A stretch of DNA of 64,000 bases. Origin: Deltaproteobacteria bacterium. Its GTDB lineage: Bacteria; Desulfobacterota; Dissulfuribacteria; Dissulfuribacterales; UBA3076. Below are positions 1-9,284 of this stretch, one piece after another. Positions within the stretch are counted from its first letter, which is position 1; the number at the start of each line of letters is the position of its first letter. Both the position numbers and the translations under genes were made by a program. Below the pieces are notes generated by a model. It did no database searches. It was not told where the DNA came from and was given only the letters and a program-made list of their open reading frames with translations. Where the stretch lies: contig JAGYNZ010000006.1 of the NCBI GenBank assembly GCA_018399745.1, positions 1-64,000 of the forward strand, read 5' to 3'.

Positions 1-2
1 GA

Positions 3-296
3 GGTCTCACCGGAAAACAAGGGGTGCTTATTCCGGCATCAAACCTGAAACACCTGATGCTTAAACAAGACGTCATCGATGCCGTTAAAGAAGGAAAATT
101 CCATATTTACCCCGTTGAATCCATCGACCAGGGCATTGAAATCCTGACAGGCGCCGAAGCAGGAGAGCCGGACAAGAAAGGGAAGTATCCGGAAGAGAGC
201 ATACATGGCAAAGTGTGCTTTAGACTTGCAGAAATGGCGGAGAAACAGCGCCGATTCAGCGCCTCAGCCTCTGTAGGACAGGAGGCTGCATCGTGA
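3..296 (+). CDS. Lon-type ATP-dependent protease, C-terminal fragment (5' end outside window)
   Basis: The reading frame is open to the left edge, so only the last ~97 residues are present. They read GLTGKQGVLIPASN followed by HLMLKQDV, GKFHIYPV and GIEILTG, the closing part of the S16 (Lon/LonB-like) protease domain, after the Ser-Lys dyad. The family degrades misfolded proteins in the cytosol using ATP. A GTG at 24 could be taken for a start, but the family signature continues upstream of it, so it is internal. The stop overlaps the start of the next gene (GTGA at 293-296), which suggests translational coupling with the universal stress protein. The family is clear; the subtype cannot be told from this fragment. 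Confidence 0.85.
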   Translation, partial: GLTGKQGVLIPASNLKHLMLKQDVIDAVKEGKFHIYPVESIDQGIEILTGAEAGEPDKKGKYPEESIHGKVCFRLAEMAEKQRRFSASASVGQEAAS

Positions 297-1129
297 ATGA
301 ATTAGAAGGGAAATTGAGTATTCAAAAAATATTGGTCGCCCTTGACGCCTCTTCGCTGAGTCGGCCTGCCCTTGAAACGGCTGCAGAAATGGCAAGTCGG
401 CTGGGGGCTGAACTGATAGGGCTATTCGTGGAAGATATCACGCTGCTGCGGGTGGCTGAATTGCCCCTTGCCATGGAAGTGGGGCCGTTGTCGCGGCTTT
501 CCAGGCGGCTGCAGATACCGGAGCTGGAAAAACAGTTTCGCGCACAGGCGGCTATCATGCGGCATTCCCTGGCGAACGTAGCAGAACGTCTTGGTCTTAC
601 CTGGGAATTTCGTATTGTGAGGGGAAAAGTGGCACTGGAAATCCTTTCTGCCGAAGAGGAGGCGGATCTGGTGATTGTCGGAAAATGCCGCTGGCCCATG
701 GGAAAACGTTTGGGCTCAACGACCCAGACGGTTGTGTTTAAAGGACGGTGCCTGACCCTGGTCCTCCATGAAAGCTGCACCCTCGGCCTCCCCGTGGTAG
801 CCGTCTACGATGGCTCGGTCCAGGGGGAAAAAGCCTTGAAAGCAGCCGGGCAATTGGTCTGGCTCAAGGACGGAAGTCTGATGGTTCTCGTAGTGGCATC
901 GGACGCCGCATCGGCACAAAAACTGGCCAATTCGGTACGCGAGCATTTCAATGTTAGAGGTCAGGAAAGCGAGATACGCATCATGATCAGGCCCACGCTG
1001 CCGAGACTGATTTTTGCTGTCCAGGGTCTGGGGCCGGTCGTGGTGCCCACCAATATGGAGTTTCTGTGTGATGGGCCACTGTGCGAGTTCATCAGCATGA
1101 TTAAGAATCCGGTACTGCTGGTAAGATAA
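293..1129 (+). CDS. Universal stress protein family, two-domain (UspA-like)
   Basis: 278 residues from a GTG that overlaps the stop of the Lon-type gene. The N-terminal half starts with a typical Usp strand and helix (KILVALDASSLSRPALETAA) and continues to ADLVIVGK, followed by GSTTQTVV near residue 145, the place of the Usp nucleotide-binding loop. The second half (from about residue 160, VVAVYDGSVQGEKALKAA) looks like a second, degenerate Usp repeat without a clear ATP loop. Usp proteins are cytoplasmic stress-tolerance factors. Coupling to a protease gene fits a protein-damage or envelope stress response, which is inference. Confidence 0.8.
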   Translation: MNELEGKLSIQKILVALDASSLSRPALETAAEMASRLGAELIGLFVEDITLLRVAELPLAMEVGPLSRLSRRLQIPELEKQFRAQAAIMRHSLANVAERLGLTWEFRIVRGKVALEILSAEEEADLVIVGKCRWPMGKRLGSTTQTVVFKGRCLTLVLHESCTLGLPVVAVYDGSVQGEKALKAAGQLVWLKDGSLMVLVVASDAASAQKLANSVREHFNVRGQESEIRIMIRPTLPRLIFAVQGLGPVVVPTNMEFLCDGPLCEFISMIKNPVLLVR

Positions 1130-1493
1130 ATAACCGGAATGCGGATTAACGCAGATCTGAAAATCAGTTGGATATTTAAGGATCAGCGGATTCAGTAAGT
1201 TAAACAATTACTACGAAAAGCAAGAAACGGAAAAACACGAAATTTATACTGTTTTTTCGAGCTTAAAGCGTTCTGATGGCTTTAGGTAAGAGGATTACTG
1301 TATCTCTCTTGCTTATAATCTCTGGCATTGAATCCGAAAGGATCAGCCCATGGCCCATAACTAAATATAATGAAGAATTTGTTGAGGCGGCTCTCACAGC
1401 CTTATGCATCGTCGATATATAAGCGTCAAGGCCCTATTCTCAGAAACCCGGTACTCAATCCTTATTTATCATTTCAAAGAAAATGCTGAAAAA
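1130..1493. other. Intergenic, no gene seen
   Basis: About 360 bases between the convergent Usp gene and the DUF2959 gene. It holds stretches that look like dispersed degenerate repeat (for example GCGGATTAACGCAGAT near 1141), but no supported gene, RNA or clear terminator. Confidence 0.5.
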
Positions 1494-2144
1494 TCACTCC
1501 TCCTTCAGGGATGCTATGAACGAATCGGCCTGGGCGATGGCGTCATCCATGTCGTGGACCAGCCTGTCCACGTTGGCCTGAATACTGTCCACTTCACTGT
1601 CCAGACCGGCTATAGCTCTGGCGTTCAGGTTATGTTTCATAAACAGAACCTGGTCACGTAAGGGGATCAGTGCAGGTTCAAGCTGAGCCTCGGCCTGCTT
1701 CATGGCCTCAATTAGCTCCTTGTATTTTATTTTAGTGAGGTCGTACTTCCTTTGGCTCGATTTGCGCAGGGTATCGCTGTTGTATTGTTTGATTTCCGAA
1801 CGCCATTCGTTGAACAGCGCAGAAGAGACATCCTCAACCGCATGGATACGGTCACGCACTCTGGCCGCCTCGGCCTCGGTCTTCTTTAGTGTCCCGTAGA
1901 AACGGTTGTATTCCTTCTCCAGGTCCCCGCCCTGGAAATTGACAACGCTCTTGAACTGTTCCATGGCCGTCAGAAACTGCTTCTTCGCATCATTCTGAGT
2001 GTCGCGCGCCGCCTTTACCCGATCGACCATTATGTCTCGTTTATGTACTCCCATCTTTTCCATAGCCCCATAATACATGGTGCTGCAACCCATGAATACG
2101 AAAAGGATGACAGGAATAAAAAGTAATAAAATCCTCATAATCAT
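1494..2144 (-). CDS. DUF2959 family lipoprotein
   Basis: 216 residues. The N-terminus has a hydrophobic signal segment ending in FMGCSTMYYGAMEKMG, with a lipobox cysteine near residue 20, so the product is predicted to be a lipoprotein. The rest is highly charged and helical with coiled-coil character (residues ~40-210) and the DUF2959 hallmark YYGAMEKMGVHKRDI just after the cysteine. Function is unknown; the family is common in gamma- and deltaproteobacteria. The start could be the first ATG or the third codon, which is also ATG. It is followed upstream by the GlsB-type gene on the same strand, with an 80-base gap. Confidence 0.8.
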   Translation of the reverse strand: MIMRILLLFIPVILFVFMGCSTMYYGAMEKMGVHKRDIMVDRVKAARDTQNDAKKQFLTAMEQFKSVVNFQGGDLEKEYNRFYGTLKKTEAEAARVRDRIHAVEDVSSALFNEWRSEIKQYNSDTLRKSSQRKYDLTKIKYKELIEAMKQAEAQLEPALIPLRDQVLFMKHNLNARAIAGLDSEVDSIQANVDRLVHDMDDAIAQADSFIASLKEE

Positions 2145-2226
2145 CTCCGTTTTTACGCAAGCGCGAAATTAAGCCAAGTAAGGCATTTATAGGCCATCTG
2201 GCTACACCAAATATGTTACAAAGGAG

Positions 2227-2475
2227 TTATTTCTTTACAAGGCGATACAGAAACAACAAAAGAACGGCCCCACCGACAGCCACTATCAGACTCCCTGCAT
2301 TAAATCCTGTAACTGGCCCAAACCCCAGAAAAGAGCCGACAAAACCGCCCACAAAAGCACCAGCTATACCTATAAGAATGGTAATGAAAATACCTCCCGG
2401 ATCTTTGCCCGGCATGATAAATTTTGCAAGTGCACCTGCGATTAAACCTATTACAATCCAGGACAGAATTCCCAT
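2227..2475 (-). CDS. GlsB/YeaQ/YmgE-type small membrane protein
   Basis: 82 residues with three hydrophobic, Gly-rich segments (IVIGLIAGALAKFIMPG, IGIAGAFVGGFVGSFLGF, SLIVAVGGAVLLLFLYRL). This matches the transglycosylase-associated / GlsB family, a class of stress-induced inner-membrane proteins of uncertain biochemical role. The start is well supported: AAGGAGGT lies five bases before the ATG. It sits beside the DUF2959 lipoprotein on the same strand, so the two may form an envelope-stress unit (inference). Confidence 0.88.
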   Translation of the reverse strand: MGILSWIVIGLIAGALAKFIMPGKDPGGIFITILIGIAGAFVGGFVGSFLGFGPVTGFNAGSLIVAVGGAVLLLFLYRLVKK

Positions 2476-2621
2476 GGGACACCTCCTTTATGAAATCACT
2501 AATACTCTTATTAATTTGCCGCGCTGCAGGTCGTTAATACAGAAATCTGACAAATAATCAGGCGCACCGCGTTGTGAGCCATGAATGACAGCCACAGCAG
2601 TATTGCTAAATTTTCTGAAGG

Positions 2622-4103
2622 CTACCGGCGGCCCAATATGCCGCCGAGTAAGCCACGCATGATCCGTCTACCGATCTGACTCCCCACAGTGCGGGCCGCC
2701 TGTTTGGCCATGGCCTCCACCATCCCCTGCCGGCGCCTGGTACCCCACAGAAAATCACCGAACCGCCCCCTCTCTTCGAATGCTTTATCTTCACCAGGCG
2801 GTTTCGACTTTGACTCGGCCTTTTCCTTCTCTATTGTCCGACGGCTGAGGATCTCATAGGCTGATTCGCGGTTGACTGGTACGTCATACTTTCCGCCTAT
2901 GGGGCTGCGAGCGAGTATGACAGCGCGCTCTTCAGCCGTTACCGCTCCCATGCGGCAGCGCGGCGGGCAGATGATTGTCCGCTGCACCGGCATGGGGACA
3001 CCCTTCTCCTGCAACGTGGAGACGAGCGCTTCCCCCACACCGAGTTGCGATATGGTATGTGCCACGTCCAGTCGTGGATTCTCGACAAAGGTCTGCGCAG
3101 CAGTCTTCACAGCCTTCTGGTCCCTTGGCGTGTAGGCCCTCAGAGCGTGCTGAATGCGGTTTCCAAGCTGTCCCAGAATATCGTTTGGCACGTCGTCGGG
3201 AAATTGCGAGCAGAAATAGATCCCTACGCCCTTGGACCGGATAATGCGCACCACCTGCTCCACTCTCTGAACCAGCATAGCCGGTGCGTCGTCAAACAGC
3301 AGGTGGGCCTCGTCAAAGAAAAAGACCAACCTGGGCCTGCCCAGATCGCCCACCTCAGGCAGGTTTTCAAAAAGCTCGGAAAGCAGCCAGAGCATAAAAC
3401 TCGAATAGACCCCCGGTTTGAGGACAAGCTTATCCGCCGCCAGAATATTGATAATCCCGCGGCCGCTGAGATCGGTGCGCAGCAAATCGTTCAGCTCCAA
3501 TGCCGGCTCTCCGAACAGAGACTCGCCGCCCTCCCTTTGCAACGTCAATAAAGCCCGTTGAATAGCAGCCACTGACTGCGTGCTTACCAGACCGTATTGC
3601 GCTGATATCTCTTTGCGATTGTCCGCAACAAACGTGAGCAGGGCGCGCAGATCGTCGAGGTCGAGCAACAACAGGCCCTGATCGTCGGCCAACTTAAAGG
3701 CGATCTCAAGCACCCCGGCCTGGATGTCATTAACCTGAAGAATTCTAGCCAGCAGGCTCGGGCCGATTTCGCTTATCGTGGTACGTACAGGATGCCCTGA
3801 CGTGGCTAATACATCCCAGAACAAAACCGGATTGGCCTCATTGATCCAGCCTTCCATACCGATCAGGGCCACCCGCTGCCGGATCTTTTCATTGGGGGTT
3901 CCCGCCATGGCCAGACCCGCAACATCGCCTTTTACATCCGCCATGAACACCGGCACACCCATCCGCGAAAAACCCTCTGCCAGTACCATCAGCGAAACTG
4001 TTTTCCCTGTGCCAGTGGCGCCGGCGATCAGACCATGGCGATTACCGTACCTGGAAAGAAGACAAACGGGGTGCTCCCCCTTGCCGATAAGTATCTTGTC
4101 CAT
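2622..4103 (-). CDS. HerA-like ATPase, DUF853 (YjgR-like)
   Basis: 493 residues. Walker A GATGTGKT lies at residues 28-35 and Walker B LVFFFDEAHLLF near residue 270, followed by FCSQFPDDVPNDILGQLGNRIQHALRAY, which is typical of the HerA/FtsK-like DUF853 group (E. coli YjgR). The family is a cytoplasmic RecA-fold NTPase; its substrate is not known, and it differs from the NurA-linked archaeal HerA. The C-terminal ~60 residues are basic and end in a Gly-rich stretch (GLLGGILGRR). No nuclease partner gene is next to it. Full length for the family. Confidence 0.9.
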   Translation of the reverse strand: MDKILIGKGEHPVCLLSRYGNRHGLIAGATGTGKTVSLMVLAEGFSRMGVPVFMADVKGDVAGLAMAGTPNEKIRQRVALIGMEGWINEANPVLFWDVLATSGHPVRTTISEIGPSLLARILQVNDIQAGVLEIAFKLADDQGLLLLDLDDLRALLTFVADNRKEISAQYGLVSTQSVAAIQRALLTLQREGGESLFGEPALELNDLLRTDLSGRGIINILAADKLVLKPGVYSSFMLWLLSELFENLPEVGDLGRPRLVFFFDEAHLLFDDAPAMLVQRVEQVVRIIRSKGVGIYFCSQFPDDVPNDILGQLGNRIQHALRAYTPRDQKAVKTAAQTFVENPRLDVAHTISQLGVGEALVSTLQEKGVPMPVQRTIICPPRCRMGAVTAEERAVILARSPIGGKYDVPVNRESAYEILSRRTIEKEKAESKSKPPGEDKAFEERGRFGDFLWGTRRRQGMVEAMAKQAARTVGSQIGRRIMRGLLGGILGRR

Positions 4104-4812
4104 GCACTTTCTCCTGAATATGATTGTAGTATCATCACGATGCGCGGGAAGTCTCTCCTGAGTTCGCGGGCGAATGCCTGTTTTCTACTACGGCTTCAGA
4201 GCGATGGGAAGGGAAAAAGGCCGGCAGTTTCATCAATCAGAAAACTCCCTGAAATATTCGTGTATCTACCTGTGAATCAGGTACCAGAACTCATAGGCAG
4301 TGACATTCTGCCCCCGTGAAAAGAAGTCGATCCGGCAATTCAACTTCTCATAGTTCATACAGTCGACATCTTTCTTTATTTCGGCAGTAAGCAACCATGT
4401 CCGCCAAACGCTCCAATCTCCCTGAAAACTCAGGATCAGGCCTGATGTCAGCATCTCCTAAGCTGGGGGACCTATCTGTCTTGTGGATAGAAACGTTCAT
4501 GGATTTTTACATGATGTTTCATGATGTGAATTCTACACAACCCTGCACTAATTTCTCAAGGGATAGGTATCTCACTTATATTGACACAGAGGGCTGGGTA
4601 CCAAGGTAAACGAAATTCTTACTGACTAAATGAATAGCAATAGGCGTTTAGCCAATATTCAATTAAAACAGGCAGGCATAGCCACCATTGCTGAGATCCA
4701 AGGCCTGTCCCTTGACCTGACCTGACCCTGCCTGGCTCAAATAAGCCTTCCGTAACAATCTAAAAGCCGACAAACGTAAATTGTCCTCGAAAAATAATAT
4801 TTTAAATAAGGC
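4104..4812. other. Intergenic, no supported gene
   Basis: About 700 bases between two minus-strand genes. Short ORFs exist on both strands, but they lack ribosome binding sites and recognisable protein character. A small duplication (CCTGACCTGACC) lies near 4718-4730. A near-palindrome AAATAAGGCTTATTT at about 4803-4817, overlapping the end of the downstream gene, could be a weak terminator for the protoglobin gene. Confidence 0.4.
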
Positions 4813-5703
4813 TTATTTGCGTGCTTCATCGCGCGAAAGCAGCCAATAAACAAACCCTAAAACCAGGATGCCGCCTATATAAAGCGCCTGAATACTGATG
4901 TCTTTGTGAGATATGGAGGAAATCAATTCTTCCCGGATAAAGGCGACAAGGCCAACACCTACGAACAGATGCAGTTTAAAGGCCCCACCTTTCAGGCGGT
5001 CGATCTCTGCCTCCAGCAATTCAATCACCAGCCAAAGGATCAGCAAAGACCCCAGGGCACCGATGAGCCCTTTTTCAAAGTGACCCGTAAAGACCCCTAT
5101 TACATCGTTGACAATCATAGCTACAGCACCCAATGAGAGGCCCAGCAGCCCAATCACCAAGGTCATGTTAAGCCCGAAAGTAAAGCGATGCGCAAAGCGG
5201 ATCACCAGGTCATCTAACTTAAAAGTTAAAAAGACTCGACGCAATTCTTCTTCGTGGTAAGTGCGGGCAATCACATCCAGGTTGATATCCAGAATCTTAT
5301 CCACCGCTCGAGATGCAGAGGCTTGCAGGTCAGAATCAACTTCCGTCTCAATGACCTGTTGCAGACGCTCCCGTATGAAGTTCATACCCACATAGACAAA
5401 ATGGGCCGACAGACCGATGCGCACATGCGCATGGCCGATGCGCTGCAGACGTTTATGATAAAGCTCGTCAAATGATCCCTGAAAAAGCTCCAATAACCAG
5501 TCCTGGTGGGTCTGACGAAGATGGGCTTCGCGGCTTGGGTCTTCCAGGAATCGGGCGGCTTCGGGCATCTCTCTTAAAAAGTTATAGAAATCAGTGGTAA
5601 TAGTTTTAACATAAGGCTCTATTACAGGAACCAGTTCTCTCAGGGTCTCTATCTCGGGCTGGGAAAACCAGTAATGATCCTTAATTTCTCTGAAGCTGGT
5701 CAT
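4813..5703 (-). CDS. Protoglobin (globin-sensor) domain fused to PsiE-like membrane domain
   Basis: 296 residues. Residues 1-155 read as a protoglobin/globin-coupled-sensor domain, with the family hallmark RIGHAHVRIGL at 88-98; H93 is the expected proximal haem ligand. The C-terminal half (about 175-296) carries four hydrophobic segments and resembles the PsiE (phosphate-starvation-inducible E) membrane domain, with acidic ELLEAEIDRLKGG between segments. The expected role is binding of O2, NO or CO by haem, coupled to an inner-membrane module instead of the usual chemotaxis or cyclase output. It stands alone, divergent from the sulfite reductase gene. The globin call is firm; the PsiE call is by hydropathy and motif and is less sure. 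Confidence 0.8.
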   Translation of the reverse strand: MTSFREIKDHYWFSQPEIETLRELVPVIEPYVKTITTDFYNFLREMPEAARFLEDPSREAHLRQTHQDWLLELFQGSFDELYHKRLQRIGHAHVRIGLSAHFVYVGMNFIRERLQQVIETEVDSDLQASASRAVDKILDINLDVIARTYHEEELRRVFLTFKLDDLVIRFAHRFTFGLNMTLVIGLLGLSLGAVAMIVNDVIGVFTGHFEKGLIGALGSLLILWLVIELLEAEIDRLKGGAFKLHLFVGVGLVAFIREELISSISHKDISIQALYIGGILVLGFVYWLLSRDEARK

Positions 5704-6288
5704 GATGTTATACTGTACCTTTATTACATTACTTCAATATGGTCAATGATAACAAAATGGGAGCGCTGTTCAAGCCAAAATCCATTTTTCGCGCCTTCTC
5801 CATGCATTTATTCTTTTATCAATCTTTTTTGTACACTGATTATCACGTTTTTTATAAGTATGTCAGACGCAGCTGCAATACAAAAATTGAAATTCCCAGG
5901 ACAGACAAACCGAGGGCTCCGATTATTTAAAATCAACCTTCGCTTTGCATGATCAAAACAAGAACTGACCATTCCACATGAAGCATGGTCTTAAAACCGA
6001 AGCTATCTATTTATATGACTGATCTGGCAACTTTTGATTTCAGCAAAAATTTTTTCCGTGTAGCTTCCTTTTGCAGAGAAAGTGATAATAGTTTAAAGTA
6101 ATTTATAATAGCTGCTTTGATTAGTGTTCTTAGCATTTTAACCAATCCGGATATGCCAAATGTAACTAAACTGGAGCTACTTTTTTAATTATTTTTTGTT
6201 ATTTTTTTAACATGTTAAATACATCTCGATGGTTTTGCCAACTGCAAAATTCCAGAATTTAGTTGAATAATTAGGGAGGACAAAACAC
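5704..6288. other. AT-rich divergent intergenic region
   Basis: 585 bases between the divergent protoglobin and sulfite reductase genes, visibly AT-rich with T-runs at 6181-6210. It is long enough to hold promoters for both genes. The only clear regulatory structure seen is the 14-bp palindrome at 6206-6219. Short ORFs at 5674-5952 have no coding character. Confidence 0.5.
6206..6219. promoter_or_regulatory. Perfect 14-bp palindrome, candidate operator
   Basis: TTTAACATGTTAAA is identical to its reverse complement and lies about 70 bases before the GTG of the sulfite reductase gene. Its size and symmetry fit a dimeric regulator (Rrf2, MarR or CRP/FNR type), but no regulator gene is adjacent and the binding factor is unknown. 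Confidence 0.4.
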
Positions 6289-6957
6289 GTGGCTGAAGAT
6301 CTTAAAGGTTCTATTTTACAGAGGGATAGAGACACCTATGCCATTGTGCCAAGAATTCCGGCCGGGGTTTTGACTCCGGAAAAATTGGAAGCCCTTGCCA
6401 ATGTGGTCAAAAAATACCGTATTCCTGTAATAAAAATTACATCCGGTCATCGGCTGGCGCTGGTTGGGATTAAAAAAGATGAAATTGATTCTGTCTGGCG
6501 GGATCTGGATATGGATATCGGCCGGGCGACAGAACTCTGTTTTCATTATATACAGGCCTGTCCTGGAACCGATTTATGCCGTTATGGCGTACAGGATTCG
6601 CTGGGGCTTGGAATTGACCTTGAAAAGCGTTTTTATGACATGAAATTTCCAGCCAAGCTTAAAATTGGGGTGTCTGGCTGCCCGTTTTGCTGCGGCGAAA
6701 GCTATGTAAGAGACATTGGAATTGTGGGGAAAAAAAAGGGCTGGACCTTGATATTCGGTGGGAATTCAGGCAGGAAACCACGAATTGGGGACGTACTGGC
6801 AGAAGATCTGGAAAAAGACGTGTTACTCAAGATGACTGAAAAATTGCTTGTTTATTACCGCGATAATGCAAAAAAAAGGGAGCGGACTGCGCAGTTTGCC
6901 GATCGAATTGGTATTGATGAATTAAAAAAAGTGTTCACTACCGACCAGACGACCTAG
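6289..6957 (+). CDS. Small assimilatory-type siroheme sulfite/nitrite reductase
   Basis: 222 residues, the size of the low-molecular-weight assimilatory-type sulfite reductase of Desulfovibrio. It has one nitrite/sulfite reductase half-unit: an N-terminal ferredoxin-like part, then CPGTDLC (C91, C97) and GCPFCCGE (C131, C135), the C-x5-C and C-x3-C set that holds the siroheme-bridged 4Fe-4S cluster. The reaction is expected to be six-electron reduction of sulfite to sulfide in the cytoplasm; nitrite is a possible alternative substrate. GTG start with GGAGGA eight bases before it (6275-6280). No electron donor gene is adjacent, and the gene is monocistronic. Confidence 0.88.
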   Translation: MAEDLKGSILQRDRDTYAIVPRIPAGVLTPEKLEALANVVKKYRIPVIKITSGHRLALVGIKKDEIDSVWRDLDMDIGRATELCFHYIQACPGTDLCRYGVQDSLGLGIDLEKRFYDMKFPAKLKIGVSGCPFCCGESYVRDIGIVGKKKGWTLIFGGNSGRKPRIGDVLAEDLEKDVLLKMTEKLLVYYRDNAKKRERTAQFADRIGIDELKKVFTTDQTT

Positions 6958-7174
6958 AAGTTGGTTACCGGATGATATCTCTTCGTTTGATTGGAGCCTG
7001 CCAATTCGTTCCTATATGGACCGACCATCCCTTTGATTTCACCCTTGGCCTGCAATGCCTTATGGAGCCCTGTCTTTGATTTATAGGACACGAGAAATAA
7101 TGCCTTGGTGAATTCATCAAGACTGGTATGCTTCCAATTTTTAAAATTGAGCATAAATCACAAAAGACGATTTT

Positions 7175-8092
7175 CTAACACCCGATCACATCGGTTATGC
7201 TCCTGGTTATTTCTTCCAGTTCTCCCAGTTGTTTTTCAATCTCATCGACCAGGTCTTCAGTTAACCCCAGGTAGGCAATCAGGACCGGCCGCTGTATCCC
7301 TGGGGCAGGAAATATGCCCATATCTATTTTGTGACAAATGTCATCCGCAAGCTGAACTAAGGCGCCCATATGGGTAGCTTTGTGATGCCTGACAGGCAGA
7401 TGGTGAGTAGCGATGGTTTTTACATATATCTCAGGCAGCCCCCAGTTTCTGGCCAACCATGCACCTATCAAACTATGAGATAGACCGACCCTGCGCTCTG
7501 CAACTAATAGCGGACAGTCTTCTTCTTCCGCATACTTCAGAATATCGGCCCACTCTTCTGGAAAACAAGCGCTTATAGCTATGCGTCCAATATCGTGAAG
7601 GAGTCCAGCTGTAAAAGAAACCTCTGTGCTTTCTTCATCCAGTTCCAATGCCAGCATTCTGGTAACCGTAGCAGTGGCAATGGCATGAGTCCAGAACTCT
7701 TCCTGCTTCAGACCTTTCATGGCTTTTTTTGATTTAAAAAGGCCAAATATACTCAAGCTGAGTGCAATGTTGCGAACTCTCGAAAAACCCAGATATACAA
7801 TTGCCCTTTGCACTGTATCAATGGCCGTTCGAGGAGCATAAGCCGCACAATTGGCAACTTTGAGGAGCTGAGATGTCATAGCCGGATCATGACGTATCGT
7901 CTGTTCTAGCCTGATGATATCCTTTGGATCATCAGCCACGATAGACAAAACCTCCTGAGCCGCAGTAGGTAATGGAGGCAGAAATTCCAGGCGTTTGATT
8001 ATTTCTTGACGCCGACGTTGAATACTCAAATCAAGCAGAGTAGCTGAGTTGCTTCCCAGGGACTCTGTGATGACAGAATAACCGCTTTTCAT
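7175..8092 (-). CDS. HDOD-domain signalling protein
   Basis: 305 residues. An HDOD domain spans about residues 30-230: LEFLPPLPTAAQEVLSIVAD, then MTSQLLKVANCAAY and LLHDIGRIAIS, with the sequence TIATHHLPVRHHKA near the end. HDOD proteins resemble HD phosphohydrolases but usually lack full catalytic sets and act in signalling, often tied to motility or biofilm control. It is a stand-alone module with no receiver or GGDEF domain. A 66-codon ORF just downstream (6954-7154) is not convincing as a partner. Confidence 0.88.
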   Translation of the reverse strand: MKSGYSVITESLGSNSATLLDLSIQRRRQEIIKRLEFLPPLPTAAQEVLSIVADDPKDIIRLEQTIRHDPAMTSQLLKVANCAAYAPRTAIDTVQRAIVYLGFSRVRNIALSLSIFGLFKSKKAMKGLKQEEFWTHAIATATVTRMLALELDEESTEVSFTAGLLHDIGRIAISACFPEEWADILKYAEEEDCPLLVAERRVGLSHSLIGAWLARNWGLPEIYVKTIATHHLPVRHHKATHMGALVQLADDICHKIDMGIFPAPGIQRPVLIAYLGLTEDLVDEIEKQLGELEEITRSITDVIGC

Positions 8093-8221
8093 AGAGTACC
8101 TATCGGCTATTAAGAAATTTTCAATTAACGGCTATGGATTTTATTCGAATAAAGTGGCACCAATTCTGCATCAATAAACTACAAATAATCAAAATCTTGA
8201 AATATGGGGGGGGGTCTAAAA

Positions 8222-8506
8222 ATGCAAATAAGCAATTTAGCACGTAAAACAGATCTGCCAGTAACTCATCTGACAAAAAACCAGAAAATTAGGTCTCAAG
8301 CCCTCATTGACTATTATGAGAGCAAAATAGATTGTTTGTTGCATTTCAATCTTGCACCCAAGCTGATCTCTCTTGCCTGCTGGGATGCCCCTGTAGAGCG
8401 AGAAGATCTGTCCACAAAATCGGGGCGGAACCGTTTTCTCAGAAAATGTCTCCGCTATTACAGGAATCAGGTTAAAAATATTGAAAAATGGAGAAAAAAA
8501 TTTTAA
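8222..8506 (+). CDS. Small basic protein of unknown function
   Basis: 94 residues from the ATG at 8222, which is preferred over the in-frame ATG at 8204 because the G-run at 8206-8214 can then serve as ribosome binding site at a normal distance. The product is soluble, basic (C-terminal RNRFLRKCLRYYRNQVKNIEKWRKKF is very rich in Lys/Arg/aromatic residues) and has no motif I recognise. Three Cys residues are scattered. It could be a nucleic-acid-binding small protein, but that is only suggested by charge. Its flanks are AT-rich non-coding sequence. Confidence 0.5.
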   Translation: MQISNLARKTDLPVTHLTKNQKIRSQALIDYYESKIDCLLHFNLAPKLISLACWDAPVEREDLSTKSGRNRFLRKCLRYYRNQVKNIEKWRKKF

Positions 8507-8621
8507 CGCATAATAAAAAAATATTTTAATAATTTGGAATAAATTAAAAAAATATATAATACTGCAGAGAAACTTCCATCTACTCGATTAAGGTACTCTT
8601 TTTATAAGTGAGCGATTTTAA

Positions 8622-9284
8622 TCACTCCAGCCAAGACACCAATTCTTTTGTCTTAACTCTATCGGTTCTGAATTTGTTTACAGGGGATTCATAATCAGGA
8701 TAACCGATTGATATACCAATTACGAGTCGCTTGGTCTCGGAAATCGAGAGAAAGTTTTTGATCTGCTTGGCATAATCTGTTGCAAACGCCTGTGGAACGG
8801 TGCCAAGACCTTTGGCGTGGGCCGCCAGCATAAGGCTTTGGGCGAATAACCCCATATCAAAAAGCGACCAAAGACTAAGAGAGCTATCCTGAAAGAGATA
8901 TATCACATGTGGAGCGTAATAGAAGTTGAAATTCGTTTCCTTAGACTTTCGAACCACTTCAGGGGCTTTCAGGTCGATTCCGGCCGCTTCAGCTCTTGTT
9001 TTATATAAATGATTTATTCTAGACTCTTCAGCCGATGGCCAAAACTGCGGCTCTGGCAAATCCGGTTTTGGTCCTTCACCTTTTGCAATAAGATCGATCA
9101 TCATTTTGGAAAGCATCTTTTTTTTTGCACCTGATAAAATAACAGCTTCCCATGGCTGGCTATTCTTATATGACGGGCTCCATTTCGCGATATTAAATAC
9201 CTCCATGAGAAGCTCCTTTGAAACTTCTTCCGGTCTGAATGCCCTAATACTCCTACGTTTTTTGATGCATTCTACAGCTTCCAT
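8622..9284 (-). CDS. Nitroreductase family FMN oxidoreductase
   Basis: 220 residues. The N-terminal IKKRRSIRAFRPEEVSKELL and WSPSYKNSQPWEAVIL are the FMN-binding signature of the nitroreductase family, and LGISIGYPD near the C-terminus is its usual end motif. Members are homodimeric cytoplasmic flavoproteins that reduce nitro-aromatics, quinones or other acceptors with NAD(P)H; the physiological substrate cannot be read from sequence. It is monocistronic, and the length is normal. Confidence 0.9.
   Translation of the reverse strand: MEAVECIKKRRSIRAFRPEEVSKELLMEVFNIAKWSPSYKNSQPWEAVILSGAKKKMLSKMMIDLIAKGEGPKPDLPEPQFWPSAEESRINHLYKTRAEAAGIDLKAPEVVRKSKETNFNFYYAPHVIYLFQDSSLSLWSLFDMGLFAQSLMLAAHAKGLGTVPQAFATDYAKQIKNFLSISETKRLVIGISIGYPDYESPVNKFRTDRVKTKELVSWLE

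Noticed and set aside
3045..3551. 168-codon plus-strand ORF inside the HerA-like gene
   Set aside because: Antisense shadow of a well-supported gene.
6954..7154. 66-codon ORF downstream of the HDOD gene
   Set aside because: No ribosome binding site, no recognisable family, and its stop overlaps the end of the sulfite reductase gene.
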